DNA of 36,009 nt from a virus, in the IMG/VR virus record IMGVR_UViG_3300007162_000013, positions 1 to 36,009 of that record; one strand, given 5' to 3'. How positions within the stretch are numbered: position 1 is the first letter of the stretch; the number at the start of each line of letters is the position of its first letter. Positions 31,955 through 36,009 of the stretch are shown one piece after another. The notes beneath the pieces are model-generated. The model was not told where the DNA came from. It saw nothing but the letters and a program-made list of their open reading frames with translations, and did no database searches. The position numbers and the translations under genes are program-made.

Positions 31955-32363
31955 CCTGCCTTGGCCGCCAACGATGAACACCTACTGGCGGAACTGGAAC
32001 GGACGCACGGTCATCTCAAAGGCTGGGCGGGAGTACCGGCAGGCGGTGATGGATCAGGTTTCGATCCAAGGTGGTGCTAAAAATTTTACCGGGAAACTCC
32101 GGGTGGTGATCAAGGCCTACAGGCCTGATCGTCGTAAAAGGGACCTCGACAATCTGCTGAAGGCCACATTGGACGCCCTGACCCATGCCGGGGTGTGGTC
32201 TGACGACGGGTTGATTGTCGATTTGCGAATTTACTGGGCCGATGACATGGGCGGTCGACTTGAGGTGGAGATCTATGACGGAGCTTCAAACCCTGCGAAT
32301 CATGCGGGCAGTGCAGAAGGTGTTGAACAACGACCGGCGCAGGCAAACGATGATCAGAGGTAG
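31944..32363 (+). CDS. rusA: RusA-like Holliday junction resolvase
   Basis: The frame is open further upstream, but that part overlaps the preceding gene and lacks family sequence. TTG at 31944, after GAGGG, gives MILNLPWPPTMNTYWRNWNG, the standard RusA start, and 139 residues. The metal site signature KRDLDNLLKATLDAL (D67, D69, N70, K73, D77) and SDDGLI (D87, D88) is present. It cleaves four-way DNA junctions made by replication and recombination. The C-terminal ~30 residues extend past the usual fold and overlap the next gene. Confidence 0.88.
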   Translation: MILNLPWPPTMNTYWRNWNGRTVISKAGREYRQAVMDQVSIQGGAKNFTGKLRVVIKAYRPDRRKRDLDNLLKATLDALTHAGVWSDDGLIVDLRIYWADDMGGRLEVEIYDGASNPANHAGSAEGVEQRPAQANDDQR

Positions 32364-32451
32364 CCGGACAACGAAACGAATTGCAGACGAGTACCTACAA
32401 CGTGACCTGCAAGATCTGAGAAAACTGATACGGGAGACAAACGATGAGTGA
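32275..32451 (+). CDS. Small basic hypothetical protein
   Basis: The ATG at 32275 follows GAGGTGGAGATCT, a good ribosome binding site. The 58-residue product is basic and helical: MTELQTLRIMRAVQKVLNNDRRRQTMIRGSRTTKRIADEYLQRDLQDLRKLIRETNDE. It overlaps the RusA 3-prime end by 89 bp and the next gene by 8 bp. No family was recognised. The large overlap lowers certainty somewhat, but the signal at the start is strong. Confidence 0.65.
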   Translation: MTELQTLRIMRAVQKVLNNDRRRQTMIRGSRTTKRIADEYLQRDLQDLRKLIRETNDE

Positions 32452-32770
32452 GACACCAGACGCAGCGATTGAGTACCTGTTCAAGCAGGGCAAGCGGTAC
32501 GCCCAAGCCAAAGCAGACCGGATTTATCTCGAGGAATACCGCAAGAGCCTGAAGGCGATTTTGATGAAGAGGTCCATGGAGAACGCCGTCAACGCTCAAG
32601 AGCGGGAGGCTTACAGCGATCAGGAGTACATCGAGCTGCTAAACGGATTGAAGGCCGCGGTTGAGACGGAGGAGGAGCTCCGATGGGGGCTGATTGCCGC
32701 ACAGGCTCGGATAGAGGTGTGGAGGACGCAGGAGGCGTCCGCTAGGGCTGAGGTGAGGGCTACCCTATGA
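32444..32770 (+). CDS. Conserved phage helical protein
   Basis: This 108-residue protein starts with MSETPDAAIEYLFKQGKRYAQAKADRIYLEEYRKSLKAILM and ends with LRWGLIAAQARIEVWRTQEASARAEVRATL. This alpha-helical family is highly conserved in early regions of phages of Proteobacteria, usually near recombination genes, but has no assigned function. It is linked by overlaps of 8 and 4 bp to its neighbours. A recombination accessory role is possible by context only. Confidence 0.8.
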   Translation: MSETPDAAIEYLFKQGKRYAQAKADRIYLEEYRKSLKAILMKRSMENAVNAQEREAYSDQEYIELLNGLKAAVETEEELRWGLIAAQARIEVWRTQEASARAEVRATL

Positions 32771-33057
32771 CTTACCGAAATCAGCGGCTTCTAGAGGCTC
32801 TGAGGGGCCTTCCCTGTCAATTGTGCGGGATCGAGGATGGGACGATTGTCGCTGCACACTCAAATCAGCAGATCCATGGCAAGGGAATGGGGGTAAAAGC
32901 TCATGACTGCTACGTGGCTAGTCTCTGCTTCAAGTGCCATGCTCAGATCGACCAAGGGACGATGTACGACAAGCAGACGAAGAAGGAAATGTGGGATCTG
33001 GCCTTCCAGAGAACCATTTTGGAACTGTGGAAGCGGGAAATGATCAGGGTGGCGTGA
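32767..33057 (+). CDS. DUF1364 HNH-type nuclease-like protein
   Basis: This 96-residue protein begins TYRNQRLLEALRGLPCQLCGIEDG with C17 and C20, followed by H31 (AAHSN), GKGMGVKAHDCYVASLCFKCHAQIDQG with C54, C57, H58. This is the DUF1364 pattern, related to NinG/Rap-like HNH recombination nucleases. It probably binds zinc and acts on branched DNA or as a structure-specific nuclease. It is the last gene of the rightward replication block, ATGA-coupled to the previous gene. Confidence 0.85.
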   Translation: MTYRNQRLLEALRGLPCQLCGIEDGTIVAAHSNQQIHGKGMGVKAHDCYVASLCFKCHAQIDQGTMYDKQTKKEMWDLAFQRTILELWKREMIRVA

Positions 33058-33107
33058 TTTTATCTGCCTGATTTCATTAGCATTTTGCTTTTCTCCTAGT
33101 GCTGGAC

Positions 33108-33170
33108 TTGCACAAACTCAAACAAACACCTACAGTACCAATACGGTCACTTCCGACCGGTAACAAGGAG
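33108..33170 (+). promoter_or_regulatory. Promoter and 5-prime hairpin leader, cassette copy 1
   Basis: -35 TTGCAC (33108-33113), a 17-bp spacer and -10 TACAGT (33131-33136). Seven bases later CGGTC (33144-33148) pairs with GACCG (33155-33159), and AACAAGGAG (33162-33170) supplies the ribosome binding site. The hairpin would lie at the 5-prime end of the mRNA. Copies 2 and 3 are at 34632 and 35204. Confidence 0.75.
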
Positions 33171-33177
33171 AAACGAA

Positions 33178-33465
33178 ATGAAAGCAGACATCTTCACCGC
33201 CATCGACGAACTCGGAATGCTTCAGGCTCAGATCGCTGAGCTGACCAAGCGGGCTGAGGAAATCAAGGACGCTATCAAGGACGACGCCAGCCTCTCCGGC
33301 ACCAAGTCTTTCGAAGGCACCCTGTTCAAGGCCACCTACGTTGAAACGAACCGCTCCACGGTTGACTGGAAGGGCATCGCCGCGGTCCTGAGCATCCCTG
33401 CTGAGCTGATCGCTGAGCACACCAAGACCACCGCTGTGTACAGCGTCAAGGTCACCAGCAAGTAA
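33178..33465 (+). CDS. Hypothetical protein, first gene of a promoter-cassette unit
   Basis: This 95-residue protein has an N-terminal coiled-coil (MKADIFTAIDELGMLQAQIAELTKRAEEIKDAIKDD), then a beta-hairpin-like FEGTLFKATYVETNRSTVDWKGIAAVL and IPAELIAEHTKTTAVYSVKVTSK. A similar plan is seen in small early proteins of aquatic phages. It is translated from the leader hairpin with an AAGGAG site. Function is unknown; the coiled coil suggests oligomerisation. Confidence 0.8.
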   Translation: MKADIFTAIDELGMLQAQIAELTKRAEEIKDAIKDDASLSGTKSFEGTLFKATYVETNRSTVDWKGIAAVLSIPAELIAEHTKTTAVYSVKVTSK

Positions 33466-33477
33466 TCGGAGGCCATC

Positions 33478-33732
33478 ATGACATTCGACAAAGCACTCAA
33501 CGATTTGCCAGATGTTTGCGGCTTCGATGCATTCAGCCACAAAACGATCGAGGACCTCTGCTGGCTTTGCTTGCACGAACTGGACCTTCATGCAGAACGG
33601 GAGTACTGGCACCCAGTCGCTGTGCGCAAGAAGTTGGTGGCCTTCTGCAAAAAATACGGCCACCACCAAGACGAAGCGCAAGCGATGTTCAACAAGGGTG
33701 CTGGCTTAAAAAAGTCGGACGCATACCTTTAA
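33478..33732 (+). CDS. Hypothetical protein
   Basis: This 84-residue protein is preceded by GGAGGCCATC. It contains VCGFDAFSHKTIEDLCWLCLHELDLHAEREYWHPVAVRKKLVAF then a His-rich KKYGHHQDEAQAMF. Cysteines and histidines are numerous but not in a clear zinc pattern. No family was recognised. It follows the cassette-1 gene by 12 bp, so they are probably co-transcribed. A UUCG hairpin follows the stop. Confidence 0.72.
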   Translation: MTFDKALNDLPDVCGFDAFSHKTIEDLCWLCLHELDLHAEREYWHPVAVRKKLVAFCKKYGHHQDEAQAMFNKGAGLKKSDAYL

Positions 33733-33738
33733 TCAACC

Positions 33739-33754
33739 GGGGGCTTCGGCCCCC
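33739..33754 (+). other. GC-rich UUCG hairpin between small genes
   Basis: GGGGGC and GCCCCC arms enclose a TTCG tetraloop. No T tract follows; the next ribosome binding site (GAGGAG) begins a few bases later. Same design as 35155-35168. Confidence 0.65.
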
Positions 33755-33769
33755 ATCGAGGAGCAATTC

Positions 33770-33985
33770 ATGAGCAAAACAATTGAAACCCTGCTGGATA
33801 CAAGACGCTGGATCGCCAACATCGATGACGAGCGTGGTGACGGTAGCGGCATCATCGTGACCCTCAAACGAGGCTGGGATTTTGAGGACGAGAAGGGGTG
33901 TGGTGTGCGTGGTTTTGACACCCTTGCTGAAGTGAGGTCGGGCACCACTAGGGCTTGCGTTACTCAGCACAAAATTTACCTGTAA
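33770..33985 (+). CDS. Hypothetical protein
   Basis: This 71-residue protein is preceded by GAGGAGCAATTC. It contains ETLLDTRRWIANIDDERGDGSGIIVTLKRGWDF and GVRGFDTLAEVRSGTTRACVTQHKIYL; the pattern suggests a small beta-rich fold. No family was recognised. It lies between hairpins at 33739 and 33992, in the array of small genes downstream of cassette copy 1. Confidence 0.68.
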   Translation: MSKTIETLLDTRRWIANIDDERGDGSGIIVTLKRGWDFEDEKGCGVRGFDTLAEVRSGTTRACVTQHKIYL

Positions 33986-33991
33986 ATCAAC

Positions 33992-34005
33992 GGGGCCTTG
34001 GCCCC
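33992..34005 (+). other. GC-rich hairpin between small genes
   Basis: GGGGC and GCCCC arms around CTTG, a few bases after the preceding stop and before the next ribosome binding site (GGGAGAAG). No T tract. Confidence 0.6.
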
Positions 34006-34018
34006 TTCGGGAGAAGAC

Positions 34019-34180
34019 ATGAACAAGGGATGGGTAGTAGTGAGATTCTTGGATGACGGCTCCGAGCGGGCTCGAACGGTCGAGTGGTTTGAGGAGCAGT
34101 TTGAGGCGCAGGAGGAGTCTGAGAAGCTGAACGAGCAGGCACCTGCTGGGGTGTGGTACGGATGGGAGAGACAGACATGA
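34019..34180 (+). CDS. Small hypothetical acidic protein
   Basis: The ATG at 34019 follows CGGGAGAAGAC; the frame upstream reads through the hairpin and is not coding. The 53-residue product is acidic: VVVRFLDDGSERARTVEWFEEQFEAQEESEKLNEQAPAGVWYGWERQT. No family recognised. The stop overlaps the next ATG (ATGA). Small acidic phage proteins of this type can be DNA mimics or inhibitors, but there is no direct evidence for that here. Confidence 0.68.
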   Translation: MNKGWVVVRFLDDGSERARTVEWFEEQFEAQEESEKLNEQAPAGVWYGWERQT

Positions 34181-34419
34181 GCATCGCAAGCATCGTCGAG
34201 GAAACGGTCCGGGCACATAGCCTGATTGCCTACTGCGATTACATCGCTGAAACGATTGCCGGCAATCTGAAGGCCAACGATACTGACAGGCTTCTGGCCC
34301 ATGTGGGTTGCCCCCGGTTGGATCTGGCCCCAGAGGGCTACCTTCAGAGCACGAAGAAAACCATCGAGGTTACTGACCGCAACGGAAGGCGCTACCGCAT
34401 CACAGTGGAAGAGGTATGA
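34177..34419 (+). CDS. Hypothetical protein
   Basis: The ATG at 34177 has GGGAGAG eight bases upstream and overlaps the preceding stop; ATG at 34162 is a possible but less likely start. The 80-residue product reads MSIASIVEETVRAHSLIAYCDYIAETIAGNL, then GCPRLDLAPEGYLQSTKKTIEVTDRNGRRYRITVEEV, a helical part then a beta part. No family was recognised. It is ATGA-coupled to the following gene. Confidence 0.68.
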   Translation: MSIASIVEETVRAHSLIAYCDYIAETIAGNLKANDTDRLLAHVGCPRLDLAPEGYLQSTKKTIEVTDRNGRRYRITVEEV

Positions 34420-34610
34420 GCGTAAACGAGCGATACACCAAGGCAGGGGTTGAGGCGACCGTGGTGGGCCCCAAGGGGTCTGCCCGGGTGATACCAGACA
34501 AGGACCGATGGGGCTTTACTGTCTGGGTCGTGTACCACGAGCAGAGACACGAGGCGGAGGGTTACTACCAAGCGGTCGAGTTCGCTAAGAAGCTGGTTGA
34601 GTCGACCTAG
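34416..34610 (+). CDS. Small hypothetical protein
   Basis: This 64-residue protein starts with ATGA coupling. It is a compact beta-rich product: VEATVVGPKGSARVIPDKDRWGFTVWVVYHEQRHEAEGYYQAVEFAKKLVE, ending in a helix. No family recognised. Its TAG stop lies within an 18-base block (34606-34623) that recurs at 35167-35184 ahead of cassette copies 2 and 3. Confidence 0.7.
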   Translation: MSVNERYTKAGVEATVVGPKGSARVIPDKDRWGFTVWVVYHEQRHEAEGYYQAVEFAKKLVEST

Positions 34611-34683
34611 GGTTTGTCCTAACGAAATAGTTTGCACAAACCAAGAAGGTTCTGTACTATATCCATACGGTCACTTCGGACCG
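34606..34683 (+). promoter_or_regulatory. Promoter and 5-prime hairpin leader, cassette copy 2
   Basis: An upstream block, CCTAGGGTTTGTCCTAAC (34606-34623), contains TAGG/CCTA dyad symmetry. -35 TTGCAC (34632-34637), 17-bp spacer and -10 TACTAT (34655-34660) follow. Seven bases later CGGTC (34668-34672) and GACCG (34679-34683) form the leader hairpin, followed by AACAAGGAG. This is the strongest -10 match of the three copies. Confidence 0.8.
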
Positions 34684-34702
34684 GACAACAAGGAGAAGAC
34701 AG

Positions 34703-35149
34703 ATGAAATTCTTTAACATCACCCCCGACTTCAACGTGACCGCCATCTCTGACAAGGTACCCGCAGCCGGTCCAAATGTATGGTGGTCAGCCACGCAAGC
34801 CGGCTGGGCCTGTCGCAATGACTTCGAGACCCTTGAGATGGCCCAGAAGGTGGCCGCTTCGGCCTCCAACCTCACTGGCGACACTTACATCGCCACCGAC
34901 GCCGGCGAGGGCTGCTATCCCCGCTACAACGTGATTGAGGCCCCTTCGGTAGGTGAGGAGGTGTCCTACACCTTCAATGGCGATTACTACCCCTGCGGCA
35001 CCATCGTCAGCATCAGCAAGTCGATGAAGCTCATCGTGACCAGCACTGGCCGCAAGTTTTACCGCCGTGGCCAAAGTGGCGCATGGGTGAACAACAAGAT
35101 CTGGTCAATGGTTAACGGCCACATCACCCGCTGGAATCCCGAGTTCTAA
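34703..35149 (+). CDS. Hypothetical protein of promoter-cassette unit 2
   Basis: This 148-residue protein follows cassette copy 2 with an AAGGAG site. It contains KFFNITPDFNVTAISDKVP, WACRNDFETLEMAQKVAASA, a VGEEVSYTFNGDYYPCGTIVSISKSMKLIVTS and GRKFYRRGQSGAWVNNKIWSMVNGHITRWNPEF. The second half looks like a small beta-barrel (SH3/KOW-like) domain seen in early phage proteins of unknown function. Its own promoter argues for regulated, possibly high, expression. A UUCG hairpin follows the stop. Confidence 0.78.
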   Translation: MKFFNITPDFNVTAISDKVPAAGPNVWWSATQAGWACRNDFETLEMAQKVAASASNLTGDTYIATDAGEGCYPRYNVIEAPSVGEEVSYTFNGDYYPCGTIVSISKSMKLIVTSTGRKFYRRGQSGAWVNNKIWSMVNGHITRWNPEF

Positions 35150-35154
35150 TCGGT

Positions 35155-35168
35155 GGGGCTTCGGCCCC
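35155..35168 (+). other. GC-rich UUCG hairpin ahead of cassette 3
   Basis: GGGGC and GCCCC arms around a TTCG tetraloop, six bases after the stop of the preceding gene. No T tract follows. The recurring 18-base block of cassette 3 begins within its 3-prime arm. Confidence 0.65.
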
Positions 35169-35264
35169 TAGGGTTTGTCCTAACAAAAAAAACACAAAAA
35201 AAGTTGCACAAACCAAGAGGGTTTGAGACCATATGTCTACGGTCATTCCGACCGGTAACAAGGA
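35167..35264 (+). promoter_or_regulatory. Promoter and 5-prime hairpin leader, cassette copy 3
   Basis: The same 18-base block as in copy 2 (35167-35184) is followed by an A-rich tract, -35 TTGCAC (35204-35209), a 17-bp spacer and a weak -10 GACCAT (35227-35232). Seven bases later CGGTC (35240-35244) pairs with GACCG (35250-35254) and AACAAGGAG follows. Geometry is the same as in copies 1 and 2. Confidence 0.75.
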
Positions 35265-35271
35265 GATGAAA

Positions 35272-35727
35272 ATGAACACAGCACAGCAATACCGCGAATC
35301 AGCAGCTAAGCACATTCAGGCGGAGCAGGAGTCTTTCGAGCGTTGTGACACTGATGGGTTTTTGAGCCAGTGGGCGCATAGCGTCAGCGCACGACTCGAT
35401 GACGCAAAGGCACGAATCGTTGAGAACGGCAACACCTCAGTTTTCTTTGGCCTCTATGATGGCGACCGCCGTGTGGCCGCGAAAATCATTGAGACGCAGT
35501 TTGGATCGACTTGGTTGCTGTCTGACGAGGAGGCTAACCAGTATGGCCGCAAGTTTGTCCCGATTGGATCGAAGAGCCGTGTTCAGAAGCAGCTTGGCCT
35601 GCGTGAGCGCAAAGAGATTGCTCCGGCATGGGTCACCCTGAGCGGCAAGACGGCAGTGAACGTCCGCCCCTTCATCTTTCGCACCGGCGACAAGTGGGGC
35701 TCCGACGCAGTTCTTTGCCAAGAATAA
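35272..35727 (+). CDS. Hypothetical protein of promoter-cassette unit 3
   Basis: The ATG at 35272 is at good distance from AAGGAG; ATG at 35266 is too close. The 151-residue product has a helical N-terminus (MNTAQQYRESAAKHIQAEQESFERCDTDGFLSQWAHSVSARLDDAKARI) and a beta-rich remainder (GNTSVFFGLYDGDRRVAAKIIETQFGSTWLLSDEEANQYGRKFVPIGSK). No family was recognised. It is followed by a GC-rich hairpin and another small gene. Function is unknown. Confidence 0.77.
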   Translation: MNTAQQYRESAAKHIQAEQESFERCDTDGFLSQWAHSVSARLDDAKARIVENGNTSVFFGLYDGDRRVAAKIIETQFGSTWLLSDEEANQYGRKFVPIGSKSRVQKQLGLRERKEIAPAWVTLSGKTAVNVRPFIFRTGDKWGSDAVLCQE

Positions 35728-35734
35728 TTTCAAC

Positions 35735-35750
35735 GGGGGCTCCGGCCCCC
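35735..35750 (+). other. GC-rich hairpin between small genes
   Basis: GGGGGC and GCCCCC arms around TCCG, eight bases after the preceding stop. No T tract; the next ribosome binding site (AAGGAG) is four bases downstream. Confidence 0.6.
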
Positions 35751-35767
35751 TCACAAGGAGAAACCAA

Positions 35768-36009
35768 ATGGCTTTTCAAGAAATGGACAAGATCGTAGAG
35801 CGCTTCTTTGACAACCCTGCATTCACTGCGCCCGCCAACAGCCGGCGTGAGGAGCGTGCAGATCGCTGGATGAACGAGCGCTATGGTGAGCTGCTTGACC
35901 TATGCAAGAGCGGCAAGAGGTCGGAGGGCGGCTGGTACATGAGCCACACAGCTTCGGCTCGAGATGATGCAATCGCCTTCCTCATGGACAACGACTGCTT
36001 CCAAGAGAT
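35768..36009 (+). CDS. Small hypothetical protein, 3-prime partial
   Basis: The ATG at 35768 has CACAAGGAGAAACCAA upstream, and the frame stays open to the end of the window (80 codons seen). The product reads AFQEMDKIVERFFDNPAFTAPANSRREERADRWMNERYGELLDLC, then GGWYMSHTASARDDAIAFLMDNDCFQE, mostly helical and charged. No family was recognised. It continues the array of small genes. Its real length cannot be seen. Confidence 0.75.
   Translation, partial: MAFQEMDKIVERFFDNPAFTAPANSRREERADRWMNERYGELLDLCKSGKRSEGGWYMSHTASARDDAIAFLMDNDCFQE

Noticed and set aside
33130-33681. 183-codon minus-strand open frame
   Set aside because: It is antisense to two plus-strand genes that have good ribosome binding sites and to the cassette-1 promoter region; its own start has no such site, and its protein shows no family features.
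33689-34302. Long minus-strand frames over the small-gene array
   Set aside because: Several antisense frames exist but none has a convincing start signal, whereas the plus-strand genes are coupled and have clear ribosome binding sites.

Overview
The window is a contiguous piece of a tailed double-stranded DNA phage (Caudoviricetes), most likely a podovirus or podovirus-like phage of an aquatic Gram-negative bacterium. This rests on the gene content: a short-tail adaptor protein, a P22 gp10-like nozzle protein, a run of ejection (internal virion) proteins, and no tape-measure, sheath or long tail-tube genes. Terminase, portal and major capsid genes are not in the window and probably lie to the left of position 1. 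No integrase, tRNA, CRISPR array or insertion sequence was seen. TAG, TAA and TGA are all used as ordinary stops.

Layout. (1) Positions 1-15521, plus strand: virion and lysis genes packed with 1-4 bp stop/start overlaps. They include a Gly/Lys-repeat protein, small structural proteins, an adaptor-like protein with an inserted discoidin-like domain, a 1527-residue tail fibre, a glycosyltransferase, a tail assembly chaperone, a lysis cassette (membrane proteins, holin-like protein, GH24 endolysin), a second adaptor, a fibre-like protein and the nozzle. (2) 15522-24170, plus strand: four large proteins interpreted as ejection proteins, closed by a strong terminator at 24196. (3) 24218-28702, minus strand: an early operon with a single-stranded DNA-binding protein carrying an SSB-type acidic tail, two PD-(D/E)XK nuclease-like proteins, a winged-helix protein, a secreted protein and several small unknowns. 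(4) 28703-28827: a divergent regulatory region with two perfect palindromes and opposing promoters. (5) 28828-33057, plus strand: a Cro/YdaS-like regulator, two DUF1376 replication-type proteins, a DnaB-like ATPase, a RusA-like resolvase and a DUF1364 HNH-type protein. (6) 33058-36009, plus strand: at least nine small unknown genes under three copies of one promoter-plus-hairpin cassette.

How it fits together. The Cro-like protein probably controls the divergent early promoters. The DUF1376 protein, the DnaB-like ATPase and the SSB-like protein would form the replication core, and a phased GCAATGC repeat inside the second DUF1376 gene looks like a lambda-O-style origin. The nucleases, RusA and the HNH protein would process recombination intermediates. 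The rightmost array of small genes resembles a host-takeover module. The structural block builds a short tail whose large fibre appears to carry about 28 beta-propeller blades spliced into a tail-collar domain.

The most interesting observations are the collar-split propeller fibre, the iteron-like origin whose repeat keeps its DNA sequence while changing reading frame, the three promoter/5-prime-hairpin cassettes, and a nuclease gene that seems to start on a non-canonical AUC codon. All product names come from recognising family features by eye; no database search was run.
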